A stretch of 64,000 nucleotides of DNA from Thiomicrorhabdus arctica DSM 13458 (GTDB lineage: Bacteria; Pseudomonadota; Gammaproteobacteria; Thiomicrospirales; Thiomicrospiraceae): assembly GCF_000381085.1 (NCBI RefSeq), contig NZ_KB905899.1, forward strand, positions 868,001 to 932,000, given 5' to 3'. A program made the translations under genes and the position numbers. Below the pieces are notes generated by a model. It was not told the origin of the DNA, did no database searches, and worked only from the letters and a program-made list of their open reading frames with translations. Below, piece after piece: positions 43,300 through 51,903 of the stretch (its first letter is position 1; every line of letters starts with the position of its first letter).

Positions 43300-44508
43300 A
43301 TGATTACCCAACATTTGAAACTCGTAATTCCTCTCACTGTGGCCCTTGCATGTGGTAGCGCCGCAGTCAGCGCCGCGCCATTAGTACTCGGTGACGATTT
43401 GAATAGCTTAACGGTATTTTCTAATACCTACACCACCACTGGTGCGAATTCCAGTGTCTACGGCAACGTACTATCCGGCGGCGTTTCGACCACCGGTACA
43501 AATGCTGCGGTCACTGGTAATCTTGTATCGGTGGGCGCCGCAAACGTTGGCGGTGGTACGTCCACCGTCGGCGGCGATGTAACGTCTAACGGGGCTATGA
43601 TGGTTGGCGGTGCAGTCACTGCGCTGAATGGCCCTATCGTTAGCGGTAGCATCACGTCCACTGGCGATTCGACGATTGGCGCGTATGCGACAGTCGGCGG
43701 TGATATGTTATCTGGCGGTGCGGCAACGACAGACGCCAACGCCAATGTCCTTGGCAATCTGTGGTCAGGTGGCGCGGCCACTGTCGGGGCGAACTCTACT
43801 GTATCCGGTAATTTGACGTCGACGTCAGGGCCCATCACTATCTCAGCCAGTGGTAATGTTGGCGGAATCCAGACGACGGGGGGAGCAATGCCAACGTTGT
43901 CGGGAGTACGCACCAGCGTTTCTTCTGAGTCGACACAAGTGACCAACGCGCAAACTTTGCTCAGTGGTTTGGGTTCAGGTACGGCCCTCGCCGCAGTGCC
44001 ATATAGCATGACGCTCGCGCCTGGTGTTTATAGCGCTGCCAGTCTGTCCATGGCCGCGGGTAATACCTTCACACTGGATGGCCAAGGTCAAGAAGACCCG
44101 TTCTGGGTTTTCAACATCAAAGATATTCTGGCCCCTGGTGATAACACGGTGGTTAGCTTGATCAATGCTGGTGACAGTGCCAGTGTGTTCTGGAATGTAA
44201 GTGACGGTTATGCCAGTATCGGTGACAACTCTACGTTCATTGGCACGATTTTCGCAGACAATTATATCAGCGTCGGTGCAAGCACCACAGTGAGTGGCCT
44301 CGGGTCTTCTTGCGGTGGCATCTTTTCGGCGACTTCATACGTCTCAACCGGCGATGGCGCAAGCATTGGCGGAATAGGTTGTTCAGGTGTGAACGTGACG
44401 TCGGTGACGTCGGCAGTGCCTGAACCACAGATGTTTGGATTGATGCTTACTGGTCTTGGTGTGCTAGGTTTTGTTACACGTCGTCGCGCCCAAGCCAAGC
44501 GCGCATAA
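43300..44508 (+). CDS. Ice-binding-like (DUF3494) protein with PEP-CTERM sorting signal
   Basis: 402 residues with a signal peptide (about 1-27, AVSAAP). Residues about 50-190 are degenerate Gly/Ser/Thr/Val repeats (GGDVTSNG, GSITSTGDSTIG) that suit a beta-helix. Residues about 230-370 match DUF3494 (LAPGVYSAASLSM, DPFWVFNIKD, TFIGTIFADNYISVG). The end is VPEPQMFGLMLTGLGVLGF plus Arg-rich tail, a PEP-CTERM signal read by an exosortase. It may coat the cell or bind ice; DUF3494 proteins have both roles. Its base composition is richer in G and C than the neighbours, which suggests import. Strong AAAGGAG before the ATG. Confidence 0.88.
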   Translation: MITQHLKLVIPLTVALACGSAAVSAAPLVLGDDLNSLTVFSNTYTTTGANSSVYGNVLSGGVSTTGTNAAVTGNLVSVGAANVGGGTSTVGGDVTSNGAMMVGGAVTALNGPIVSGSITSTGDSTIGAYATVGGDMLSGGAATTDANANVLGNLWSGGAATVGANSTVSGNLTSTSGPITISASGNVGGIQTTGGAMPTLSGVRTSVSSESTQVTNAQTLLSGLGSGTALAAVPYSMTLAPGVYSAASLSMAAGNTFTLDGQGQEDPFWVFNIKDILAPGDNTVVSLINAGDSASVFWNVSDGYASIGDNSTFIGTIFADNYISVGASTTVSGLGSSCGGIFSATSYVSTGDGASIGGIGCSGVNVTSVTSAVPEPQMFGLMLTGLGVLGFVTRRRAQAKRA

Positions 44509-44662
44509 TCTAAAACCAGAACTGAACCACTAAAAATCCAATCAGCTTCAACGATTCGGAACTTAAGGGTTCAGGTCTTTGGTTTTAACCCAGTATTTAG
44601 CTAGGCCGCATAGTGATGGTGTCGGCCTAGCGACTCAAGATTAAAGGCAGATTAAAGGGATT

Positions 44663-44682
44663 AAAGGGAACGCTACCCTTTT
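44663..44682. repeat. REP-like flank, left of the transposase pseudogene
   Basis: AAAGGGAACGCTACCCTTTT. Its reverse complement recurs with one mismatch at 45367-45386, so the two enclose the gene as inverted repeats. Confidence 0.8.
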
Positions 44683-45340
44683 ACAGGTCGCCCTACGGGT
44701 TTAAACTTTAGACTACGATTCGTTTTTTTCTCTAAGCCTTCAATAAAACCATCTCCTCCACACGGAAGACCTTTATCAATATTTCTTCTCAAAACTATCA
44801 TGTGCTCTTCCGAGTTTTCTTTTTGTAAATAACTTTTCCAACCTCTTTACTCAGCCGGGCTGTAGGATTCAGAAATATTAGATAAAAGAACAGACTCGGT
44901 TATACCCATATGGGCTGAAGCACTAGACCAAAGATAATCTTCTGGATTATCAACTATTTTGGCTCTAACAGGGTTTTGCTCTACATAACGAATAGCCGAA
45001 TGAGTATAAGCCCCATCTAAAGCTGAAGAGAAAAAACGACCTTGCCACAAGTGCCTTTCCAATGATGTTTTTTATTAATGTACTGCGCATAACGCATATG
45101 AAGGGGCTTAAGAACTTTTTGCAAGCCATCTTCCGTTGATGGCTTCAAAATTAAATGAATATGGTTTGTCATTAAACAATATGCCCAAACTTCAACTTCG
45201 TGTTTAACACTGTAATCATGTAACAAATCAAGATAGAACTCTCGATCTAAATCACAAAAGAACACATCTTCACGACGATTACCACGCTGGGTAATGTGAA
45301 ACGGGATATCAGATAAAACAACTCGGGCTAATCTAGGCAT
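44673..45340 (-). pseudogene. Broken REP-associated tyrosine transposase (Y1_Tnp)
   Basis: The N-terminal part (MPRLARVVLSDIPFHITQRG, then MTNHIHLILKP with the HUH-type His pair) is intact to about 45030. The frame then shifts within TGGAAAGGCACTTG so that HLWQGRFFSSALD continues in another frame to 44847. There a TAA interrupts it, while the same frame goes on as GWKSYLQKENSE...KPVGRPVKG to 44673. Two lesions make it non-functional. Such enzymes mobilise REP palindromes, and REP-like inverted repeats lie on both sides. Confidence 0.88.
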
Positions 45341-45366
45341 GATTCAATAGCAGCAGAGTTCAAAAT

Positions 45367-45386
45367 AAAAGGGTAGCGTCCCCTTT
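45367..45386. repeat. REP-like flank, right of the transposase pseudogene
   Basis: AAAAGGGTAGCGTCCCCTTT, inverted partner of 44663-44682. Confidence 0.8.
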
Positions 45387-45561
45387 GCTACCCATGTTTT
45401 TTAAATTTTTCTTTATAAATCAATATGATGATGTAAATCATAAAATATATTACCATGTGTTATCAGGTTCTGATAAAGTAGTAAGATAAGTAATAAAACT
45501 TAGCCTTTAGTCTGCTATAAAACGCTTAATATTTGATATAAATTAAAGTAAGGAGGACGTA

Positions 45562-46383
45562 ATGTCTAATAAAGCAACCTCAACACATGAACACGATCAT
45601 TATACCGAGGCCGGAGAGAATATCATTTCAAGCGATGTTCAATTATCCAACATTGGGCGTTGGTTGAAAAAAGGCTGGCACGACATGGCGCATGCGCCCA
45701 GTATTTCCCTTTTCTATGGCCTGGCAATGGCCTTGTCCGTGATGCTGATGTTATTTGCTGTTCAATATCAGCCAATACAGATGATTACCATCGCAGTAGT
45801 GTTTATTATCTTATCGCCATTTTTGGCTACCGGACTGTATTACACAGCACACAGACTGGAGCAAGGGGAAAAACCTTCATTAGGCACATCTATGGTAGCT
45901 TGGAGTAGTAAAAAATCGAATTTCGGCCTTTTTGCCATCTGCTTAGTGATCATTGCCGCTATTTGGATAAACGCTGTGCCATTTTTTGTCGCGGTTGTAC
46001 TTGGGGCAAGTTCACTCTTAATCGTTGACACGAGCATGGGTGTAACGGGGTTCCTCGCCACACAAGAAGGCCTAGCTTTCTTGGTTCTTTTTGTTGGCCA
46101 TAGCGTGATAATGGCGGCTTTTGTATTTATGATCAGCGTGGTGACCATTCCGTTAATGTTACGAGACAAAAATATTGGCGCAATCTCAGCCATGATTTTA
46201 AGCTTTAAGATTGTGATGGAAAATAAACTTGTAATGACGGCTTGGGCGCTGGTTATTGGCTTTATGCTTATTGTGGGTATCATGTCGCTGGGCTTAGGTA
46301 TGTTAATTGTGATGCCGTTGCTCGGTTATGCCAGCTGGCACGCTTTTAATGATCTGGTCTCAATACATGAGAACATTGTTTAA
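45562..46383 (+). CDS. DUF2189 family membrane protein
   Basis: 273 residues. A soluble N-terminus of about 40 residues is followed by about six membrane helices. ALMVL-type helices with ATGLYYTAHRLEQGEKPSLG and IPLMLRDKNIGAISAM fit DUF2189. These proteins often occur near cytochrome oxidase genes, but none lies here. Very good ribosome binding site (AAGGAGG). Confidence 0.87.
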   Translation: MSNKATSTHEHDHYTEAGENIISSDVQLSNIGRWLKKGWHDMAHAPSISLFYGLAMALSVMLMLFAVQYQPIQMITIAVVFIILSPFLATGLYYTAHRLEQGEKPSLGTSMVAWSSKKSNFGLFAICLVIIAAIWINAVPFFVAVVLGASSLLIVDTSMGVTGFLATQEGLAFLVLFVGHSVIMAAFVFMISVVTIPLMLRDKNIGAISAMILSFKIVMENKLVMTAWALVIGFMLIVGIMSLGLGMLIVMPLLGYASWHAFNDLVSIHENIV

Positions 46384-46485
46384 ATAATCACAACGTTATA
46401 ACTCACGATTTACCCGCCTATCAGAATAAAGTGAGGTTCCCCCACAAAACTGGACACTAAATATTACCATTTAGGAGTCCTAAAA

Positions 46486-46812
46486 ATGAATCGAAAATAC
46501 ACCGCTTTTACTAAAGAGTTTAAACTCGAAACTCTGCATCTAGCAAGCCAACCTGATACAGTTATCGCTCACCTTGCTAGGGATCTTGGTATCCGTAGAA
46601 ATATGATTTATAAATGGAGGCAGCAATTGAACTCAAAAGATGAAAAGGCATTCAAAAGAACCGCCACCAACGAAAATACAGAGCATAGACAGCTAACTGT
46701 CTCCGAACTTATCAAAGACAATAACCGGCTTCAAAAAGAACTGCAACTAGCTGCAATGGAGAATGAAATCTTAAAAAAGGCTCAGGCTTACTTCGAGGAA
46801 GAAAAGGACTGA
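46486..46812 (+). CDS. IS3-family OrfA
   Basis: 108 residues: a helix-turn-helix (FKLETLHLASQPDTVIAHLA, RDLGIRRNMIYKWR) and a leucine-zipper end (LIKDNNRLQKELQLAAMENE). It ends 26 bases before the first ATG of orfB. A run AAAAAAG near 46774 is a typical slippery site, and the orfB frame is open back through it, so a -1 shift would give the OrfAB transposase. OrfA binds the IS ends. Confidence 0.9.
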   Translation: MNRKYTAFTKEFKLETLHLASQPDTVIAHLARDLGIRRNMIYKWRQQLNSKDEKAFKRTATNENTEHRQLTVSELIKDNNRLQKELQLAAMENEILKKAQAYFEEEKD

Positions 46813-46838
46813 GATTTAAGTTCATAGAGGCACAGCAG

Positions 46839-47675
46839 ATGAACTACCCCGTAGCCCTGTTATGTAAATGCTTAGATGTCTCTAAGAGTGGTTTTTATCA
46901 CTGGAAAACGGCACCCGTCAGCCAAAGAAGTAAGCACGATAACTATTTGTTATTGAAAATAATTGAAGCCTATAAAGCAGGCCGTAAAAACTATGGTTCA
47001 CCAAGAGTTTATAACGAGCTTAAGGCAAAGAGCATCAGTATTAGTCTAAATAAAGTCGCTAGAATGATGAAAAAGCATGGCATTCATGCCGTTACATCGA
47101 TAAAACACAAGAAGGCCAAAATCGCACGTAACACGAGGGGCTTTTCAGACAATGTTTTAGATAGAGAGTTCACTGCCATTAAGCCCGGTAAAAAATGGGT
47201 AAGTGATACCACTTTTGTCTATACACGACAGGGCTGGCTTTATCTTGCGGTGATTATTGACCTTTATTCTCGTAAAGTTATCGGTTGGTCAATGAGCCAA
47301 TATAACGATACCAAACTGGTCTCTAGAGCATTAGAAATGGCAGTTAAAGTAAAGCCAATAAAGGAGCAAGTACTCTTGCACTCAGACCAGGGATCAACTT
47401 ATCGAGCTGATGCTTACTTAGCCTTATTTAAGAACAATAAAATTATGCAGAGCATGAGTCGAAAAGGTGAATGCCACGATAATGCCGTTGCTGAAAGCTT
47501 TTTTAGCACCTTAAAATCAGAATTAGTCTATCAAACAACTTACCAAACTAGAGAAGAAGCTAAAAGCAGCATCTTTGAGTACATCGAAGTGTTTTACAAT
47601 AAAGTGAGAAGGCATTCATATTTGAATTATGAATCGCCCAAAAATTATGAAATGGCTTTTTATAATAGAGTCTAA
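46839..47675 (+). CDS. IS3-family OrfB (DDE transposase part)
   Basis: 278 residues from its own ATG; longer as a frameshift fusion. HTH_21-like start (KNYGSPRVYNELK), then the rve core with D in WVSDTTFVY, D in LLHSDQGSTY and E in AVAESFFSTLKSE. All three catalytic residues are in place, so the IS looks active. Confidence 0.93.
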   Translation: MNYPVALLCKCLDVSKSGFYHWKTAPVSQRSKHDNYLLLKIIEAYKAGRKNYGSPRVYNELKAKSISISLNKVARMMKKHGIHAVTSIKHKKAKIARNTRGFSDNVLDREFTAIKPGKKWVSDTTFVYTRQGWLYLAVIIDLYSRKVIGWSMSQYNDTKLVSRALEMAVKVKPIKEQVLLHSDQGSTYRADAYLALFKNNKIMQSMSRKGECHDNAVAESFFSTLKSELVYQTTYQTREEAKSSIFEYIEVFYNKVRRHSYLNYESPKNYEMAFYNRV

Positions 47676-47702
47676 ACAGTCCAGTTTATTGGGGGAACTT
47701 CA

Positions 47703-47716
47703 TAGCGTCCCCTTTT
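47703..47716. repeat. REP-like half site at the right side of the IS
   Basis: TAGCGTCCCCTTTT directly abuts the IS end. The solo IS end at 40018 is preceded by the reverse complement form GAGGACGCTA, so both IS ends touch the same motif. Confidence 0.7.
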
Positions 47717-47750
47717 CCACTGTTTGTGCTTACGCCCAATGAAATTAAAG

Positions 47751-47896
47751 GGGGTCAGAGTAAAATTTAAATCACTCTAAAACCAATAAGACATCACACA
47801 CAGCAACTACGTAATAAAGTCACAAAAAACCCGCGTAAAGCGGTCTTATTAAAACTACCAGGCCTGGTCAGATTGTTTTGATTTTACTCTGAGCCC
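47751..47896. repeat. MITE-like repeat copy B with terminal inverted ends
   Basis: About 146 bp. Left GGGGTCAGAGTAAAAT and right ATTTTACTCTGAGCCC are inverted copies. Inside lie ATCACTCT, TAATAAA, a hairpin AAACCCGC..GCGGT and the palindrome TACCAGGCCTGGTC (47856-47869). It is the most complete unit in the window. Confidence 0.85.
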
Positions 47897-47914
47897 GAAC
47901 TCAAAATAAATTAC

Positions 47915-48289
47915 TTATGGCCGCAATTTATCGACCAATTCGCTTGTGATGTGGAATTTTTCGTGTGTTGGCTCTATTGATATTCTGCTAGGAGATTCAA
48001 AATCTGAGCCTGTTGTCGCCTGTCTAAGCTTGGTAAGCGTTGATTGATGCTTAGAGGGAAGTTTTGATTCTAATTTTTTTAAATGTTGTTTAATTTTTAT
48101 AGATGCGATGATAGATTGATTATCAACGCCATTATTTGTCCAAAAAGCGGTAGAGTCTTCTTCTAGTTGATTTAAAACTGTGTTTAGCTCTTCTTTACTT
48201 TTCAGACGACTATTGAAGTAGTAGGTGATACTGGCTGTAACAATCGGGATGATAAGCCAACTAGCGACTATGTATTCGTTTGAAATCAT
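47915..48289 (-). CDS. Third gene of the ATPase module: small membrane-anchored protein
   Basis: 124 residues. One N-terminal transmembrane helix (YIVASWLIIPIVTASITYYF) and a charged, helical cytosolic part with KIKQHLKKLESKLPSKHQST. Start ATG at 48289 overlaps the stop of the STAS-like gene (ATGA-type), so it is translationally coupled. No family recognised. Confidence 0.7.
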   Translation of the reverse strand: MISNEYIVASWLIIPIVTASITYYFNSRLKSKEELNTVLNQLEEDSTAFWTNNGVDNQSIIASIKIKQHLKKLESKLPSKHQSTLTKLRQATTGSDFESPSRISIEPTHEKFHITSELVDKLRP

Positions 48290-48618
48290 AGTTTTCTTTG
48301 CTTTGCGGCATCTTCTATGTATTCCCAAATCTCAGACTGAATACTTGGGAATTCTGTTGTTTTTATTTCTAAGCTTTTTCTTAATTGATCTAGCGTATAG
48401 TTGCTTTCTCTGACAAGGCCTCCAAAAGCTTCTTCTACAAAAGATGAGCCATAACCAATAGAGCCATCTAATTCAACGATGACTTTATCGTATTCATTTA
48501 GAGCTGGCACTAGCAACTTTTCGCGAAAACCTTGTCCAGTAAATTGACCATCTCCGGTATATCTTCCTGCTGGTGCCCAGGTATAGTCGTTTTTAATGTT
48601 GATTGTTTTCTTGTTCAT
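48286..48618 (-). CDS. Second gene of the module: STAS-like DUF4325 protein
   Basis: 110 residues. GRYTGDGQFTGQGFREKLLVPAL, VIVELDGSIGYGSSFVEEAF and GGLVRE match DUF4325, an STAS-like fold. In partner switching such a domain is the target of a GHKL kinase. It begins 26 bases inside the preceding ATPase gene. Confidence 0.85.
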   Translation of the reverse strand: MNKKTINIKNDYTWAPAGRYTGDGQFTGQGFREKLLVPALNEYDKVIVELDGSIGYGSSFVEEAFGGLVRESNYTLDQLRKSLEIKTTEFPSIQSEIWEYIEDAAKQRKL

Positions 48619-49702
48619 CTTCTATCATCTTTTGTAATTTATCTAATGGTGCTGACCAAGATATTATGGTGCCCATTATAGAATGTTTTAAGTCAGTGGA
48701 AAATTTTTCTTTTTTTGAGGCTGAATAAGTATATAAGCCTTTGTTGCTTAAAATCGACAGGCTACCGTCTTGCATAATATCTATGGCCTCTTTTAATTGG
48801 GCCATCCCTTTTCCTCGGTGTGCAAGATCAGAAGATGAAGAGCCAACCTCCATTGAGGTTTTAATAACTTTGCTTTCTTTGCCACCATCTAGCTTGCTTA
48901 TTACTTTTTTTATGAATGAGAAGTCATTTCTATTTTTAAGTGATTCTGGTATTCCCTGTCCAAGGTCACAAATAACAAGCGTTAATCGCTCTTCATTGCA
49001 GCCTGTAAACATCCACCACTTGTGATCACTGAATGGATACCCGTCTGCTCTTTCTGGTATTTCTTTTTTGGTTTTTGTGTTTTTATATGCGTGCATGCAA
49101 GCATTCGTAATTGCCTCGCTTATGCCATTAAAGAAAGCAGACCTATACTTAGGCTTCAGATTTATCTTTTCTAACTCTTTGGCTGCGTTTATTACTGTTG
49201 CGTCTGTTCCTGTTAGGTAATTATTCCAATAGGTTACAGTTTTATGGTTTATATCAACTTTTGTATTAATGCCTAACAGTCTTGATAGCCCCGTTTTACA
49301 AAACACTTGTGCTGGTATATCTTCGGTTGGTAAACAACCTTTTATATAACTAGAGTTGGTTAGATATTGAATTCGTTCAATCTCTGCTATAAGCATCAGT
49401 GTTGCAGTAGATTCCATGTACTTAACATCTTTGAACGATATAAATATCCTTTTTCTTTTTTGAACCGTTAGTTTTTTTATTTTACTAAAGAACGCAATGG
49501 TTTTATTGTGTGCCTTTCGTTCGAATGAAATGTGTTGTGGCGAGATTATTTGTACAATTCTTTCATTGTCCAGTTTGTTCAAAAATCCAGAATTCAATCG
49601 GTTTTTAGCAAGCTTTTTACTTTTAGAAAGTAGTTTTCGTTTAAATCTTTTGCGACGGCGATTTATAGTATGTTTGGTTGTTTTCACGCTATTAATTTTC
49701 AT
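48593..49702 (-). CDS. First gene of the module: GHKL ATPase with STAS-like N-terminal part
   Basis: 369 residues. A basic start (HTINRRRKRFKRKLLSKSKK) leads to an STAS-like stretch (RIFISFKDVKYMESTATLML, about residues 85-105). A histidine-kinase-like ATPase domain follows: N box FNGISEAITNACMHAY, G1 VICDLGQGIPE, G2 AHRGKGMAQLKEAI. There is no phospho-accepting His domain, so it is more like an anti-sigma/serine kinase or a switch ATPase. With the DUF4325 gene it looks like a partner-switch pair; what it controls is unknown. Confidence 0.82.
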   Translation of the reverse strand: MKINSVKTTKHTINRRRKRFKRKLLSKSKKLAKNRLNSGFLNKLDNERIVQIISPQHISFERKAHNKTIAFFSKIKKLTVQKRKRIFISFKDVKYMESTATLMLIAEIERIQYLTNSSYIKGCLPTEDIPAQVFCKTGLSRLLGINTKVDINHKTVTYWNNYLTGTDATVINAAKELEKINLKPKYRSAFFNGISEAITNACMHAYKNTKTKKEIPERADGYPFSDHKWWMFTGCNEERLTLVICDLGQGIPESLKNRNDFSFIKKVISKLDGGKESKVIKTSMEVGSSSSDLAHRGKGMAQLKEAIDIMQDGSLSILSNKGLYTYSASKKEKFSTDLKHSIMGTIISWSAPLDKLQKMIEDEQENNQH

Positions 49703-49799
49703 TTAAAATTTTGTATTCCCTAAAAAGTTAATGCGAGTAGAAATGACCACACAAATGATTCTACGTTGCTAATCGGCAGTTATTTTGATTTAAATAATT

Positions 49800-49900
49800 G
49801 GGGTCAGAGTAAAAGTGAAATCACTCTAAAGCTAACAAGTCATCATACACAAAAAATACGTAATAAATTCTATAAAAAACAACCAGGCCTGGTCAGTTCT
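49800..49900. repeat. MITE-like repeat copy C
   Basis: GGGGTCAGAGTAAAAGTGAA, ATCACTCT, ACGTAATAAA and the palindrome ACCAGGCCTGGTC (49882-49894), in the same orientation as copy B. Copies B and C enclose the three-gene ATPase module. Confidence 0.83.
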
Positions 49901-49944
49901 AACAACGGATAGATCGCTTATCAATACAGTGCTGAATTTAAGAC

Positions 49945-49975
49945 ACAAAAAAACCGCCAAAAGGCGGTTTCTTCA
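49945..49975. terminator. Terminator after the pyruvate dehydrogenase operon
   Basis: AAACCGCC-aaaa-GGCGGTTT (49951-49970), with A-tract on the plus strand giving a T-tract for the minus-strand operon. Confidence 0.88.
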
Positions 49976-50098
49976 GATTAAGAAACGAGTTAGTTGCGAG
50001 ATAAAACTTGTCAGTTCAAGGCTTGAAAATGTTGAGCATACAAGTGTATGTGATCATTTTCATAACGCAGAAATGGCGAGTTTTAGACGCAACCCAAA

Positions 50099-51892
50099 TT
50101 ACTTACGCTTCTTAGGTGGCATTAGATCTGTAATTGTCCCTTCCGCCATCTCTGCCGCGAAACAAAGCGTCTCTGACAAAGTAGGATGCGGATGAATAGT
50201 AAGCGCTAAATCTTGCATATCAGCCCCCATCTCAATCGCCAACATCGCTTCGGCGATCAACTCACCTGCATTAGGCCCGACAATACCGCAACCCAACAGT
50301 CTATGCGTTTTTGCACAGAACATCGCTTTGGTAAGGCCTTCATCGCGTCCTAGACTTAAGCTACGTCCAGATGCCGCCCATGGGAATGCGCCCTTCTCGT
50401 ACTCAATGCCTTCGGCCTTAAGTTCGTCTTCGGTTTTACCCGCCCAAGCCACTTCTGGGTCGGTGTAAGCCACTGATGGAATGCTCATTGGCGTGAACGC
50501 GCTTGGCATGCCGCTAATGACTTCTGCCGCTACCTTACCTTCGTGTACCGCTTTGTGCGCTAACATTGGCTGACCGACAATGTCACCGATGGCGTAGATA
50601 TTACCGACATTGGTTTCTTGGCGCTCATTGACTTCAATGAAGCCCCAATCGTTGACGGCCACACCGGCTTTTTCAGCATCAATCAGTTTACCGTTGGCCG
50701 CACGACCTACCGCGACTAAGACGCGATCGAAGGTATCGGTGTCAGGACAGTCTTTACCTTCAAAGGTAACGACCAGGCCTGCATCGGTGGCTTCAACGTT
50801 AGTGACCTTAGATTTAAGGAAAACGTTTTCGTACTGTTTTTTGATTTTCTTAAGCAATGGCTTAGAGATGTCTTTATCCGCACCTGGGATAATAGTATCG
50901 CCCAGCTCAACCACGGTAATGCTTGAACCTAAAGAGTCATAAACCTGAGCCATCTCTAGGCCGATAATGCCGCCACCGATCACCAATAGACGCTTAGGAA
51001 TCTCTTCAAGCGCTAAGGCACCGGTAGAGTCCATAACACGTGGATCGTCATGTGGAATGAAAGGTAACTTAACAACACGTGAACCGGCCGCGATAATCGC
51101 TTTTTCAAACGCGATGGTCTTTATAGAACCATCAGCCGCTTCAACGCTGACCGTATTAGCCGAGGTGAATTTACCGTAACCGGTCACCACTTCTACTTGA
51201 CGTGCTTTGGCCAGACCTGTTAGACCGCCAGTCAGCTTATTAATAACACCGTCTTTGAAGGCACGAATCTTATCAATATCAATTTTTGGCTCAGCAAAAG
51301 TAATACCGTGAGCGCCCATCTCTTTGGTTTCATTTAACACCACAGACATGTGCAATAGGGCTTTAGACGGAATACAACCGACGTTTAGACACACCCCACC
51401 GATATCGTTATAACGCTCAATCATGACCACTTTTTTGCCAAGATCAGATGCACGGAACGCTGCGGTGTAACCACCTGGGCCAGACCCTAATACCAATAGT
51501 TCACACTGCATGTCTGCATCTGGTAAGTCTGCTGCGGCAACCGCTTTCGGCGCTTCAGTTTTAGGTGCTTCAGCTTTAGGGGCTTCTGCTACCGTCGGTT
51601 CCGCCGTTGCGGCCACAGATGCTTCCACATTTGCCGCGACAGTCTCAGTATTGGCGATTTCAATCGTCCCAATAATGGAACCTTCTTTAACTTTGTCGCC
51701 GACCTCGACACTCATCGAAATAATTTTACCGGCAAAAGGCGCTGGAATTTCCATGGTCGCTTTGTCTGATTCTAAGGTTAACAAAGAATCATCTTGAGCC
51801 ACTTCTTCACCCGCCGAAACCAATACTTCAATGACGTCTACTTCTGCAAAGTCACCAATATCTGGAACAATAATATCTACAATCTTAGTCAT
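50099..51892 (-). CDS. lpd: Dihydrolipoyl dehydrogenase (E3) with N-terminal lipoyl domain
   Basis: 597 residues. Residues 1-80 are a lipoyl domain (lysine in LESDKATMEIP); an Ala/Pro linker (about 90-120) follows. The reductase has GSGPGGYTAAFRASDLGKKV, redox disulfide GGVCLNVGCIPSKALL, NAD site VIGGGIIGLEMAQVY and the C-terminal base HPHPTLSE. It re-oxidises lipoamide in the pyruvate dehydrogenase complex. The extra lipoyl domain is known in several proteobacterial E3 enzymes. Last gene of the operon, 11 bases after aceF. Confidence 0.95.
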   Translation of the reverse strand: MTKIVDIIVPDIGDFAEVDVIEVLVSAGEEVAQDDSLLTLESDKATMEIPAPFAGKIISMSVEVGDKVKEGSIIGTIEIANTETVAANVEASVAATAEPTVAEAPKAEAPKTEAPKAVAAADLPDADMQCELLVLGSGPGGYTAAFRASDLGKKVVMIERYNDIGGVCLNVGCIPSKALLHMSVVLNETKEMGAHGITFAEPKIDIDKIRAFKDGVINKLTGGLTGLAKARQVEVVTGYGKFTSANTVSVEAADGSIKTIAFEKAIIAAGSRVVKLPFIPHDDPRVMDSTGALALEEIPKRLLVIGGGIIGLEMAQVYDSLGSSITVVELGDTIIPGADKDISKPLLKKIKKQYENVFLKSKVTNVEATDAGLVVTFEGKDCPDTDTFDRVLVAVGRAANGKLIDAEKAGVAVNDWGFIEVNERQETNVGNIYAIGDIVGQPMLAHKAVHEGKVAAEVISGMPSAFTPMSIPSVAYTDPEVAWAGKTEDELKAEGIEYEKGAFPWAASGRSLSLGRDEGLTKAMFCAKTHRLLGCGIVGPNAGELIAEAMLAIEMGADMQDLALTIHPHPTLSETLCFAAEMAEGTITDLMPPKKRK

Positions 51893-51903
51893 CTTATCCC
51901 CTA

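Larger units (their letters stand above)
46432..47702 (+). mobile_element. Complete IS3-family insertion sequence
   Basis: 1271 bp. Left end TGAGGTTCCCCCACAAAACT and right end (reverse complement) TGAAGTTCCCCCAATAAACT form the terminal inverted repeats. Two genes, orfA and orfB, overlap in a -1 relation. The bases just outside are AATAAAG on the left and TAGCGTCCCC on the right, so no clear target duplication is visible. The outside right bases are a REP-like half site. Confidence 0.93.

Noticed and set aside
43458-44009. 183-codon minus-strand frame opposite the ice-binding-like gene
   Set aside because: Pro/Val-rich mirror of the Gly/Ser/Thr repeats on the other strand; a shadow frame.
50769-50781. 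GACCAGGCCTGCATC inside lpd and ACCAGGCCTCGC inside the methyltransferase gene (about 38503)
   Set aside because: Only the left part of the palindrome matches, and both lie in well-conserved codons, so they are coincidental.
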